The position numbers were made by a program, and so were the translations under genes. A stretch of 64,000 bases of DNA from contig DRFJ01000047.1 in NCBI GenBank assembly GCA_011050615.1, positions 36,769-100,768 on the forward strand, written 5' to 3'. Source of the DNA: Bacteroidota bacterium (lineage in GTDB: Bacteria; Bacteroidota; Bacteroidia; Bacteroidales; VadinHA17). The notes under the pieces are model-generated. The model worked only from the letters and a program-made list of their open reading frames with translations, made no database searches and was not told the origin of the DNA. How positions within the stretch are numbered: the first letter of the stretch is position 1; every line of letters starts with the position of its first letter. Shown in pieces: positions 45,803 through 54,621 of this stretch.

Positions 45803-47257
45803 ATGATTTTTGAAAATCTTGAACCCTCTAAGGTATGGAGTTATTTTAATGAGATATGTAAAATTCCGAGACTGTCTAAAAATGAAGAGCAGATACGTCA
45901 ATACTTAATTCATTTTGCAAAAAATCAAAAGCTTGAATATAAAACCGACGATGCAGGCAATGTTCTGATTATCAAACCTGCTTACAAGGGTTATGAAAAC
46001 AGGAAAAGTGTCATATTACAAAGCCACATGGATATGGTTGGTGAAAAAGATGCTGCCACCGGACACGATTGGGCAAAGGACCCAATAATCCCGTTTACCG
46101 ACGGTAAATGGGTGAAGGCAAAAGACACAACACTGGGAGCAGATGATGGTATTGGAATAGCTGCCCAGCTTGCCATCCTGGAAGACAGGGAATTGAAAAC
46201 CGGTCCTGTAGAATGTCTTTTCACCGTTGATGAAGAAAGCGGTATGACCGGTGCCATTAAGCTTGGCATAGATTTCTTTAAAAGCCGGATACTTATAAAT
46301 CTCGATTCCGAAGATGAAGGGGAACTTTTCATAGGTTGTGCCGGTGGTATGGATACAATAGCTGAAATGGAGTACAATAAAGAAGAAACAAAAAGTGATC
46401 ACGCTTCTCTTAAGTTATCAGTTACGGGACTCCATGGTGGGCACTCAGGTGACGAGATTCATAACGATTATGCAAATTCCGTAAAGGTTATGACCGGTTT
46501 ACTGCAAACATTAAGCAAGGCTTATGATTTCAGGATATCAGAATTCAATGGAGGCAATCTCAGAAACGCAATTCCCAGGGAAGCTTTTGCGCTCATAACA
46601 TGTGACAAAGTGCATCTTGACGAAATAGAGAAAGTAACTGCTGCTTACGGTGAAAAGATAAAAGAAAAGTACTCGGCTACTGAATCTCAGATAAATATCT
46701 CTGTCAGTAAAACAGAAGATATTGCTTATGTAATCGATGGTAAAAGTCAGAAATCGCTTTTAAAAGCACTTGATGAATGCCCTCACGGAGTTATTGCATG
46801 GTCCAAAGACATGGAAGGCCTTGTTGAAACATCAAGCAACCTGGCTTCAGTGAAGTTTGCAGACGGGAAAATCAGGATTATTACAAGCCAGCGCAGTTCT
46901 GATGAATCAGCAAAGAAAGAAATTGCCGGGCGGATTAACAATATATTTTCAGCCTATGGCGCCAATGTTAAACATTCGGGAGGATATCCCGGATGGAAAC
47001 CTGACACCAACTCGGAAATACTTAAAATTACAAAAAGTTCATACAGGAAATTATTCAGTACCGAACCTGTTGTAAGGGCAATACATGCAGGCCTGGAATG
47101 CGGACTGATACTTAAGAAATATCCGGGACTCGACATGATATCCTTTGGCCCCACGATCAAGGGAGCACATACACCCCAGGAGAGGCTGGATATAGAAACG
47201 ACAAAAAAATTCTGGGACCTCCTTGCAGATGTTCTTAAAAATATCCCGGCTAACTAA
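45803..47257 (+). CDS. pepD: Aminoacyl-histidine dipeptidase (PepD-type, M20)
   Basis: This 484-residue cytosolic metallopeptidase cleaves dipeptides such as beta-alanyl- or Xaa-His. The di-zinc M20 motifs are present: [44 protein letters not shown] (catalytic Glu), [10 protein letters not shown] and [12 protein letters not shown] lid/dimer domain lies at about 200-380. It is preceded by a -7 box. Its stop codon overlaps the stop of the convergent rubredoxin gene by 4 nt. Confidence 0.96.
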   Translation: MIFENLEPSKVWSYFNEICKIPRLSKNEEQIRQYLIHFAKNQKLEYKTDDAGNVLIIKPAYKGYENRKSVILQSHMDMVGEKDAATGHDWAKDPIIPFTDGKWVKAKDTTLGADDGIGIAAQLAILEDRELKTGPVECLFTVDEESGMTGAIKLGIDFFKSRILINLDSEDEGELFIGCAGGMDTIAEMEYNKEETKSDHASLKLSVTGLHGGHSGDEIHNDYANSVKVMTGLLQTLSKAYDFRISEFNGGNLRNAIPREAFALITCDKVHLDEIEKVTAAYGEKIKEKYSATESQINISVSKTEDIAYVIDGKSQKSLLKALDECPHGVIAWSKDMEGLVETSSNLASVKFADGKIRIITSQRSSDESAKKEIAGRINNIFSAYGANVKHSGGYPGWKPDTNSEILKITKSSYRKLFSTEPVVRAIHAGLECGLILKKYPGLDMISFGPTIKGAHTPQERLDIETTKKFWDLLADVLKNIPAN

Positions 47258-47409
47258 TCAATAGCTTCAAATTCATGCTTGCTGGCTCCGCATACAGGGC
47301 ATGACCAGTCATCAGGGAGTTTCTCAAAGGGAGTGTCTTTTTCAATTCCTCCTTCAGGGTCACCATTTGCGGGATTATATTCATAACCACAGACTGTACA
47401 CTTGCTCAT
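47254..47409 (-). CDS. Rubredoxin
   Basis: A 51-residue protein is encoded here: it begins [17 protein letters not shown] and has the two iron-binding pairs CTVCG (Cys4, Cys7) and CPVCGA (Cys37, Cys40), with the conserved aromatic DDWSCP in between. Rubredoxins carry one Fe(Cys)4 centre and act in electron transfer or oxygen/ROS reduction in anaerobes. It starts 30 nt after citF on the same strand and is the end of the 54.4-47.2 kb run. Confidence 0.97.
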   Translation of the reverse strand: MSKCTVCGYEYNPANGDPEGGIEKDTPFEKLPDDWSCPVCGASKHEFEAID

Positions 47410-47439
47410 TATATTTATATTTTCGTAGCCTCGCTACAG

Positions 47440-48996
47440 TTAAACTTTCACTTTTCTTACCACATCAATAACGGTTCCGTCAACCCACTTTATGGCTGCT
47501 ATAACTTTCCCGTCGTTGTATAGCTTCTCAGGCCTTCCACACAGTCTTTCGGCTTCTTCCTTCAGTTCCTGTATTGTCTTAACAGGCAGATCAGAATTTC
47601 TCACTGCATCCATAAGGTCTTTTCTCAGGGGATTTATTGCTATACCTCTTTCAGTTACAATAACATCAATAAGTTCACCCGGTCCACATAATGTTGTCAC
47701 CCTGTCGATTATTACCGGCACCCTGTCACGTACCAGCGGGAGTGGTAATATTACTGTCTTTGAGAACAGGCAGTTTTGCCATCCTCCTATGCCATGCAGG
47801 AGGTAGCCGTCGGAATGAGTAACCACATTGGCATTAAAGTTTATATCCACCTCTGTTGCCCCGAGTATAGCCACATCTACAAGGGGGGCGAAATTACCCT
47901 TACCGTGATAATTGTAACTGGTAAACGGGCTGGTCCATACATGCCTGGGATTTTCCCGCATCGATCTTACACCGTCAAGGTCAAAGGTTTGGCCGTCGAG
48001 AATGTAATCAACAAGCCCTTCTTCCAGCATTGAAACAAGGTATTTATTGCTTCCTCCGCGAGCGAATCTTGCCTTTATTCCCTTTTCCTTCATAAGGGTT
48101 CTGAAGAATTCACCCACGGCCAATGATGTACCACCGGCCCCGCTCTGGAATGAGAATCCATCTTTCAGAATACCTGCTGCATCACAAAATTTTGCAGTCA
48201 GTTCGGCAAGCAGCAGTCTGTCCGGGCTCTTTGTTATTTTTGTTGTACCCGATACTATTTCTTCGGGAAGCCCCAGCCTGGGCACTTCAACTGTAAAATC
48301 CACGTAATTGCCCTGTATCTGCCATGGTATACACGGGAAGGGGACCATATTGTCAGTCACAACGATTACCCTGTTGGCATACTGCGAGTCAGCCAAGGCA
48401 AATCCAAGCAGTCCGCAGGCTGAGTCGCCTTCAAGTCCATTTGCATTTCCGAAGGGGTCGGCCATGGGTGCCCCTATAACAGCTATATCAATCTCCACCT
48501 CCCCATCCTGCACTGCCTGGTACCTTCCCCCATGTGACCTGAGCACGGCAATCCCTTTCATTTTTCCTTCTGAGACATACCTTCCCAGCGGCCCGTTCAT
48601 ACTCCCCTCTATATGATGTATGGTGCCATCATCAAGGTATTGAATAAGATGTTCATGGCATGGGAAGGAAGCAGAAGGAAACCATCTTATATCTTTAATT
48701 CCAAGTTCGTGGACAGCATCAAAGAGCATATTGGCCAGCAGGTCACCATTTCTGAAGTGATGATGAGTGGATATTGTCATACCATCCTTTATTCCTGCCT
48801 TTACCAGAGCCTCCCGGATATTACTGACCCTCTTATCCCCGTTATCAGGATAATCGGCACAGCTTGATATCCATGGGGCGTACTTTCTTCCCTCCGGTTT
48901 ATATTTGCCCACGCCCTGGTATGGCACAGCCTTCTGCCCGTTTATTTCAGTTACCACTTCACGGCCTGCAGCATTTTTCACCATTTTATTTGCCAT
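47440..48996 (-). CDS. citF: Citrate lyase alpha subunit (citrate-ACP transferase)
   Basis: This 518-residue protein matches CitF. It shows the family's text IREALVKAGIKDGMTISTHH, GPLGRYVSEGKMKGIAVLRS, VIGAPMADPFGNANG and SFQSGAGGTSLAVG, the last close to the CoA-transferase glycine loop. In citrate lyase it exchanges the acetyl group on the acyl carrier for citrate. It lies 22 nt downstream of the CitD-CitE gene, so alpha and the other activities are co-expressed. CitC (acetyl ligase), CitX and CitG (prosthetic-group enzymes) are not in this window. Confidence 0.95.
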   Translation of the reverse strand: MANKMVKNAAGREVVTEINGQKAVPYQGVGKYKPEGRKYAPWISSCADYPDNGDKRVSNIREALVKAGIKDGMTISTHHHFRNGDLLANMLFDAVHELGIKDIRWFPSASFPCHEHLIQYLDDGTIHHIEGSMNGPLGRYVSEGKMKGIAVLRSHGGRYQAVQDGEVEIDIAVIGAPMADPFGNANGLEGDSACGLLGFALADSQYANRVIVVTDNMVPFPCIPWQIQGNYVDFTVEVPRLGLPEEIVSGTTKITKSPDRLLLAELTAKFCDAAGILKDGFSFQSGAGGTSLAVGEFFRTLMKEKGIKARFARGGSNKYLVSMLEEGLVDYILDGQTFDLDGVRSMRENPRHVWTSPFTSYNYHGKGNFAPLVDVAILGATEVDINFNANVVTHSDGYLLHGIGGWQNCLFSKTVILPLPLVRDRVPVIIDRVTTLCGPGELIDVIVTERGIAINPLRKDLMDAVRNSDLPVKTIQELKEEAERLCGRPEKLYNDGKVIAAIKWVDGTVIDVVRKVKV

Positions 48997-49018
48997 AGTA
49001 TCTTACTTTATAATTATT

Positions 49019-50227
49019 TCAGTTATTATCAGTTTCGCCAGGTATAAGATTCAGTTTTTCAGCCAGTTCAATTATCCGCATTGCCCTGTGTACCACGGGA
49101 GGATCTATCATTTTCGATCCGATTGAGACAACACCCAGCCCCTTTTCTTCAGCTTCCCTGAAGGCTTTGACTATTTCAAGTGCTTTATTAAGCTCATCCT
49201 TTTCAGGAGCAAAAGCAGCCTTGATTACCTGGATCTGCCGCGGGTGTATACATCCCATTCCTTCAAATCCGTAAGATTTTGAAATCATGGCTGTTGTTCT
49301 CAATGCTTCCATGTCAGATACATCCGAAAACACTGAATCTATTGGTTGAACACGTGCTGCCTTTGCCGCATTTACCAGTCGCATGCGTGCAAAGAGTGAT
49401 TCTTTACCCTCATTGGTCCTCTGTACTCCCAGGTCAGCAGTGTAATCCTCGAGACCAATGGCAATTGCTACCACATTTTTTACTGATGAGGCTATTTCAA
49501 AAGCTTTTTCAACTCCCATGGCACTTTCTATGATAGGCATAAAGAAAAGGTCTCCTGTAATATTATTCTGATCCAGGATATTTTCTGCCCTTTTCGCCAC
49601 TTCCCTTATTTGTTCCCCGCTCTCGCATTTGGGGACAAGGATAAGATTTACATTATGAGGCAATACATATTGAAGATCCTCATAGCCTTTTTCCCCCTGG
49701 TTAATACGGACCATACGCTCAGCACCATAAAAATCAACCTGCCTGAGGGCATTTCTTACAAGGAATCTTGCCTCATGCTTTTTTGCGGGCGCTACCGAAT
49801 CTTCGAGGTCGAGTATAATTCCATCCGGTGAATGCAATCCGGCATTCAGCATCATGCTTGGCGTATTTCCCGGCAGGTAGAGCCTGCTGAACCGGAATCT
49901 GTTCCTTGCTGAGGAATAAATATTTTTTTCAAGCAAAGGAGGAAGCCAGTTCTTATCCGTTTTAATCAGACTTTTGACTGCCGCCTCCAGTCGTGCCATA
50001 TGCACAAAGGGAAGGGCTCCGGAATCATCAATATCAAGAACGGCATTTTTAATCCCGAAATAGTCAAGACCTTCCCGGTAAAGGTTGGTAATTGAATTCC
50101 CATACATTGCTTTAACCTTTGATTCAAGGTTAATTATTATTCCTCCGCCTGATCTCAGTTCAAGTCTCACTTCACAATCAGATCTTACACGTGGGCCTTT
50201 ATTGCCCGTTACAACGATATTCTTCAT
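49019..50227 (-). CDS. citE: Citrate lyase gamma-beta fusion (CitD-CitE)
   Basis: This 402-residue protein is longer than CitE (about 290-300). Residues 1-95 match the CitD acyl carrier: RSDCEVRLELRSGGGIIINL, KAMYGNSI and the diagnostic DDSGALPFVHMARLEAAVKS. Residues 110-395 are CitE, the citryl-ACP lyase of the HpcH/HpaI aldolase fold: FSRLYLPGNTPSMML, PDGIILDLEDSVAPAKKHEA, and later IIESAMGVEKAFEIASSVKN with AIAIGLEDY. The carrier serine of normal CitD (Ser14 in GTLESSD) aligns with Arg15; Ser16 is the only neighbour that could carry the group. It lies 51 nt downstream of the decarboxylase beta gene. The GLEDYTADLG segment shows the metal-binding region is kept. Confidence 0.88.
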   Translation of the reverse strand: MKNIVVTGNKGPRVRSDCEVRLELRSGGGIIINLESKVKAMYGNSITNLYREGLDYFGIKNAVLDIDDSGALPFVHMARLEAAVKSLIKTDKNWLPPLLEKNIYSSARNRFRFSRLYLPGNTPSMMLNAGLHSPDGIILDLEDSVAPAKKHEARFLVRNALRQVDFYGAERMVRINQGEKGYEDLQYVLPHNVNLILVPKCESGEQIREVAKRAENILDQNNITGDLFFMPIIESAMGVEKAFEIASSVKNVVAIAIGLEDYTADLGVQRTNEGKESLFARMRLVNAAKAARVQPIDSVFSDVSDMEALRTTAMISKSYGFEGMGCIHPRQIQVIKAAFAPEKDELNKALEIVKAFREAEEKGLGVVSIGSKMIDPPVVHRAMRIIELAEKLNLIPGETDNN

Positions 50228-50278
50228 CAGTTTATTTTGAATACTGTTTAATATACAAACCTAAAGATACAGAAATTT

Positions 50279-51628
50279 TTATCCAAGAAAGCTAAGTAAT
50301 ATTCCTGCAGCAACTGCAGATCCTATAACACCAGAAACATTAGGTGTCATGGCATGCATCAGGAGGTGGTTAGTCGGGTCAGCCCTTAATCCTTCATTCT
50401 GAACTACCCTGGCACTATCAGGAACGGCCGATACACCTGCAGCCCCGACAAGGGGATTTATCCTGTTTTCTCCCCTGAGAAAAAGATTCATGACTTTTGC
50501 AAATAACAAACCTCCGGCTGTGGCTAACATAAAGGATATTGCACCAAGGATGAAAATCAACAATGAATCAGGAGTTAGGAAAACATCAGCCTGTGTTGAT
50601 GCTCCGACTGTAAGTCCCAGAAGTATTGTCACTATATCAACCATTGATGTACGTGCTGTTTCCGCGAGGCGCTTTGTAACCCCTGATTCTTTCAGGATAT
50701 TGCCAAAGAAGAGCATACCCAGTAGAGGGAGGGAACTGGGTGATATAAATGCCGTTAGCAACAGGCCAATTACAGGGAACATTATTTTCTCAGTCTTTGA
50801 AACGGCCCTAGGGGGTTTCATCCTTATTTTTCTTTCTCTTTTGGAGGTCAGGAGCCTCATTATGGGTGGCTGAATAACAGGAACCAGTGCCATATACGAA
50901 TAAGCAGCAATGGCAATTGGTCCGATAAGGTTTCTTACCGTTTCTCCATCCGGCAAAATATTGACACCATTTGCCAGTCGCGAAGAAAGGAAGATTGCTG
51001 TTGGCCCGTCGGCCCCGCCAATTATTCCAATAGCACCTGCTTCAGGCGGGGCAAAGCCCAACATCAATGCACCAAGGAAGGTAAGAAAGATACCTATCTG
51101 TGCTGCTGCCCCGAGGATCATAAGTCGCGGGTTCGACAGCAGGGAAGAAAAATCGGTCATGGCACCAAGGCCAAGAAAAATAAGTGGCGGGTATACACCT
51201 TTTAAGACACCGAAATATAAATAATTAAGTACACTGCCCGTTTCGTATATTCCAAGCTGAAGATTTACAGCACCTTCCTGGTAAAAAGGTATATTCCCTA
51301 TTATTATACCTGTTCCTATAGGTATGAGAAGTAAGGGTTCGTAATCATATTTTATCGCGAGGAAAATAAACAGTAATCCAACTGTTATCATTATGAGATG
51401 GCCTTTGGTAGCATTTCTGAAGCCTGAATATTCCCAGAATTTCCGTAGTCCCCTGAAGGCAACCTCATCATCAGTATCCTGTTGTACTAAGTCAGGGTTT
51501 TTATTATCTGTAACAAGCTCGGTTTCATTCCTTTGTTTGCTCTCTTTCTCAGGTTTAATAAAAGCCGTCCAGGTAAGGGACAGTATGACCAGAACTCCTA
51601 TAACGGTAATAAATCGCCTCATAATCAA
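50279..51628 (-). CDS. mmdB: Sodium ion-translocating decarboxylase beta subunit
   Basis: This 449-residue membrane protein is the OadB/MmdB/GcdB-type subunit that decarboxylates carboxybiotin and pumps Na+ outward. It has the conserved YPPLIFLGLGAMTDFSSLL, the ion-site region GIIGGADGPTAIFLSSRLA (with the essential Asp) and a late GVSAVPDSARVVQNEG. An N-terminal extension of about 70 residues begins with a signal-like anchor (MIMRRFITVIGVLVILSLTW), as in many Bacteroidota members. Its start codon overlaps the biotin-carrier stop by 4 nt. Together with the other subunits nearby it forms methylmalonyl-CoA decarboxylase. Confidence 0.96.
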   Translation of the reverse strand: MIMRRFITVIGVLVILSLTWTAFIKPEKESKQRNETELVTDNKNPDLVQQDTDDEVAFRGLRKFWEYSGFRNATKGHLIMITVGLLFIFLAIKYDYEPLLLIPIGTGIIIGNIPFYQEGAVNLQLGIYETGSVLNYLYFGVLKGVYPPLIFLGLGAMTDFSSLLSNPRLMILGAAAQIGIFLTFLGALMLGFAPPEAGAIGIIGGADGPTAIFLSSRLANGVNILPDGETVRNLIGPIAIAAYSYMALVPVIQPPIMRLLTSKRERKIRMKPPRAVSKTEKIMFPVIGLLLTAFISPSSLPLLGMLFFGNILKESGVTKRLAETARTSMVDIVTILLGLTVGASTQADVFLTPDSLLIFILGAISFMLATAGGLLFAKVMNLFLRGENRINPLVGAAGVSAVPDSARVVQNEGLRADPTNHLLMHAMTPNVSGVIGSAVAAGILLSFLG

Positions 51629-52044
51629 TTCATTTCTATTAAGACCTCATCCTGCAATACCGATTGTCCCGGGCTTACTTTAACAAAGATTATTTCACCG
51701 TCATTTTCAGCTTTTATTTCATTTTCCATCTTCATAGCCTCCATCATAATCAGCTTCTGTCCTTTTGTCACCTTATCTCCGGGTCGCACCCTTACGTCCA
51801 TTATTATACCCGGCAGCGGGGCTTTAATTTCCAGTTTAGGGCCTCCTTCTTTCTTCTCAATGTGTTTCTGTGGTTCTCTCAGTACCGGCCTGACAAGTGT
51901 GGGGGTCTTTACAGGCTTTACTTCCCTGTGTATTTCAACATGGTAAATTGTGCCATTTACCTCAATTTTCGCCACATCACCTTCAATCTCCAGTATCTCA
52001 ACCTCATATGTATTACCGCTTATTGTAAATTTATAATTCTTCAT
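51625..52044 (-). CDS. mmdC: Biotin carboxyl carrier subunit of the decarboxylase
   Basis: This 139-residue protein has a short N-terminal domain (MKNYKFTISGNTYEVEILEI), a Pro/Lys linker (about 55-75) and a C-terminal biotinyl domain with the site MMEAMKMENEIKAEND, whose lysine is biotinylated. It carries CO2 between the carboxyltransferase and the beta subunit. It overlaps the beta gene by 4 nt and follows the delta-type subunit by 11 nt. Confidence 0.96.
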   Translation of the reverse strand: MKNYKFTISGNTYEVEILEIEGDVAKIEVNGTIYHVEIHREVKPVKTPTLVRPVLREPQKHIEKKEGGPKLEIKAPLPGIIMDVRVRPGDKVTKGQKLIMMEAMKMENEIKAENDGEIIFVKVSPGQSVLQDEVLIEMN

Positions 52045-52055
52045 TGCACAACATC

Positions 52056-52424
52056 TTAACGTTCAAGGTTTCGCATATTATAAAGCTTTGAATTCCAGGG
52101 GGAATATGATTTTGATACCTTCCTTATGGTAATCACATTACTTTCAAAATCATGTATTTCATCAAAATAGAGGTAGAGGGCTGTAGCTATAGCAGCATTT
52201 ACCTCGCCGGTGAGTACCTGTTTTTCAGAATCATCCAGATGCCTGCCTTCCCTGGCTGCCCGACGGTACATACTTATTTTAAAGAACACAGGCATCACAT
52301 ACCTGAAAACAAGATAAAGAAGCACCAGGGCAAGGAATACTATCATATAGCCTATGATAACTATTATTGTCGCCTGTCTGTCAATACCGGCAAAAGTATT
52401 TATAAGGAAAAGCAGATCATTCAT
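52056..52424 (-). CDS. mmdD: Decarboxylase gamma/delta small membrane subunit (OadG-like)
   Basis: This 122-residue protein has one strong membrane helix (about 17-44, ATIIVIIGYMIVFLALVLLY) and a cytosolic tail with LTGEVNAAIATALYLYFDEI, typical of OadG/MmdD subunits, which hold the sodium pump together. It lies 11 nt after mmdA and 11 nt before the biotin carrier, so its place in the operon confirms the assignment. Confidence 0.9.
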   Translation of the reverse strand: MNDLLFLINTFAGIDRQATIIVIIGYMIVFLALVLLYLVFRYVMPVFFKISMYRRAAREGRHLDDSEKQVLTGEVNAAIATALYLYFDEIHDFESNVITIRKVSKSYSPWNSKLYNMRNLER

Positions 52425-52435
52425 AAGAGGTAATA

Positions 52436-53995
52436 TTAAAGCGGTATATTCGAATGTTTCTTCATTGGTCCGGGATCTTTCTTTGTCGCGATAGTCCGCA
52501 GGGCTCTTATGACCCTGAACCGGGTATTTCTGGGCTCAATAACATCATCCAGGTAACCATAGCGTGCAGCTTCATAGGGATTGGCAAATTTTTCGCGATA
52601 TTCTTTTTCTTTGGCAGCTATATAATTTGCTTTTTCTTCTTCATCTTCTATCTCAGCTATTTTTTTGCCTTCCAGTACTTCTATGGCTCCCCTGGGCCCC
52701 ATAACTGCTATTTCGGCCGAAGGCCATGCATAATTAATATCGCTGAGTAGCTGTTTCGAGGACATAACACAATGAGCTCCCCCGTATGATTTCCTCAGGG
52801 TTACCGTTATTTTTGGAACAGTTGCCTCACCATAAGCGAACATCAGTTTTGCCCCGTGCACAATAATACCTCCATATTCCTGGCTGCTGCCAGGGAGGAA
52901 GCCCGGCACGTCTACAAGTGTCAGTAAAGGCACATTGAATGAATCACAGAATCTGACAAAGCGGGCTGCTTTCCTTGAGGCATTTATATCGAGGACACCC
53001 GCCAGAAAATTAGGCTGGTTAGCAACTATTCCAACAGACATGCCTCCCATTTTGGCAAATCCAACAACGATGTTTTTTGCGAAATTGGAGTGCACTTCCA
53101 GAAATTCCTCATTATCAACAATCTTATATATTACATCCCTTACATTATAGGCATGGTTTGGATTTTCAGGGATAAGGATATTTAAAACATCCTCAAGCCT
53201 GTCAATCGGATCGTCACAATCAGTAAGCGGGGGATCTTCCAGGTTATTCTGGGGCAGGTAGCTCAACAATTTTCGTATCAGCAGTAAGCCCTCTTCCTCA
53301 TCTTCAACAACAAACTGCGCCACACCTGACCGTGTTGAATGTATCCTTGCTCCTCCCAGGTCTTCGGTTGATATATCCTCACCGGTTACGGTTTTTGTAA
53401 CTTTCGGCCCGGTTACAAACATATAACTGCTATGCTCGCTCATTATAATAAAATCGGTAAGGGCAGGCGAATAAACAGCGCCCCCGGCACAGGGACCGAA
53501 GATTGCTGATATCTGGGGTATCACCCCGGAAGCCAGTATATTCCTTTCAAATATTTCCGAATAACCTGCAAGGCTCCTCACTCCTTCCTGTATCCTTGCC
53601 CCTCCGCTATCATTAATGCCTATAACAGGTGCACCAACCTTCATAGCCTGGTCCATCACCTTGCATATCTTGCTGGCGAATGTTTCAGAAAGGGAACCTC
53701 CAAAGACTGTAAAATCCTGGGCGAAGACATAAACAACGCGTCCGTCAATTGTTCCGTGCCCGGTAACAACACCATCCGAAAGATATTTTTTGTCTTTCAG
53801 ATCAAAGTCATCTGTACGATGAGTAACAAACATATCGAATTCTTCAAAGCTCCCTTCATCCAGAAGGATATCAATTCTTTCACGGGCCGTCAACTTACCT
53901 TTCGAATGCTGGGAAGCTATCCTTTTTTCACCACCCCCCATCTTGGCTTTTTCGCGCAATTCAATCAGCTGCTTTATTTTTTCCTGGCTATCCAT
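52436..53995 (-). CDS. mmdA: Methylmalonyl-CoA decarboxylase alpha (acyl-CoA carboxyltransferase)
   Basis: This 519-residue protein is a carboxyltransferase of the PccB/MmdA family. It has [20 protein letters not shown] at the start, the crotonase-like oxyanion segments [20 protein letters not shown] and [17 protein letters not shown], and the second half motif [20 protein letters not shown] with [11 protein letters not shown]. It moves the carboxyl group from methylmalonyl-CoA to biotin. It is not the OadA type (HMGL barrel), so the substrate is an acyl-CoA rather than oxaloacetate. It lies 19 nt after the epimerase gene. Confidence 0.96.
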   Translation of the reverse strand: MDSQEKIKQLIELREKAKMGGGEKRIASQHSKGKLTARERIDILLDEGSFEEFDMFVTHRTDDFDLKDKKYLSDGVVTGHGTIDGRVVYVFAQDFTVFGGSLSETFASKICKVMDQAMKVGAPVIGINDSGGARIQEGVRSLAGYSEIFERNILASGVIPQISAIFGPCAGGAVYSPALTDFIIMSEHSSYMFVTGPKVTKTVTGEDISTEDLGGARIHSTRSGVAQFVVEDEEEGLLLIRKLLSYLPQNNLEDPPLTDCDDPIDRLEDVLNILIPENPNHAYNVRDVIYKIVDNEEFLEVHSNFAKNIVVGFAKMGGMSVGIVANQPNFLAGVLDINASRKAARFVRFCDSFNVPLLTLVDVPGFLPGSSQEYGGIIVHGAKLMFAYGEATVPKITVTLRKSYGGAHCVMSSKQLLSDINYAWPSAEIAVMGPRGAIEVLEGKKIAEIEDEEEKANYIAAKEKEYREKFANPYEAARYGYLDDVIEPRNTRFRVIRALRTIATKKDPGPMKKHSNIPL

Positions 53996-54014
53996 ATTCC
54001 GGAATTATTATAAT

Positions 54015-54428
54015 TCATTTACCTGATTTATTTTCACACAATTCTGTCAGCACACCGAAGGTAGACTTTGGATGTAAAAAAGCTATATCAAGGCCTTCAG
54101 CACCCTTTCTCGGACTGGAGTCAATCAGCCTTACCCCTCTTGACTCTGCCTCCCTGAGTTTGTCTTCCAGTCCACTAACGGCAAAAGCCAGATGATGGAT
54201 GCCTTCACCTCTTTTTTCAATAAATTTACTCACCGGGCCTTCAGGGTCAGTAGATTCAAGTAATTCAATCTTAGTCTGCCCGACCTTAAAAAAAGCCGTT
54301 CGCACCTTCTGGTCGCTAACTTCCTCAATGTTATAACATCTCAGACCAAGTACTTTTTCATAGAAGGGGATAGCCTCATCCAGGCTTTTTACGGCAATAC
54401 CAATATGTTCAATATGTGTTGGTTCCAT
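54015..54428 (-). CDS. mce: Methylmalonyl-CoA epimerase
   Basis: This 137-residue glyoxalase-fold protein matches methylmalonyl-CoA epimerase. It starts HIEHIGIAVKSLDEAIPFYE, with metal ligands His12-type, Gln in KVGQTKIELLE, His in IHHLAFAV and Glu near the end (GVLTELCE). It interconverts the R and S forms of methylmalonyl-CoA, preparing substrate for the decarboxylase encoded directly downstream. It is the first gene of the operon. Confidence 0.96.
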   Translation of the reverse strand: MEPTHIEHIGIAVKSLDEAIPFYEKVLGLRCYNIEEVSDQKVRTAFFKVGQTKIELLESTDPEGPVSKFIEKRGEGIHHLAFAVSGLEDKLREAESRGVRLIDSSPRKGAEGLDIAFLHPKSTFGVLTELCENKSGK

Positions 54429-54493
54429 AAAAATTCAGATTATTTTCAGATATGAAGCAAAAGTAATGCTAATAATGATACATTAATAAAGAT

Positions 54494-54517
54494 AAAAGTC
54501 ATATTTTGATGACTTTT
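54494..54517 (-). terminator. Hairpin terminator of the DUF362-polyferredoxin unit
   Basis: AAAAGTCAT (54494-54502) and ATGACTTTT (54509-54517) form a perfect 9-bp stem with a 6-nt loop. Read on the minus strand it follows the polyferredoxin stop by about 105 nt and lies ahead of the epimerase gene, with a T-rich stretch downstream. Confidence 0.6.
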
Positions 54518-54621
54518 TCAACTAACATGGATGAATTACAATTCACGGTCTCAAAGCGTTTTAAAGGATTTTCACAAAATGTACCGAGCTTAATGCCCGG
54601 TTCATGCCGGGGTGATCTTTG

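Noticed and set aside
50279..53995. Naming the pump oxaloacetate decarboxylase because of the citrate lyase neighbours.
   Set aside because: The carboxyltransferase is PccB/MmdA-type and a methylmalonyl-CoA epimerase heads the operon; an OadA-type subunit is absent.
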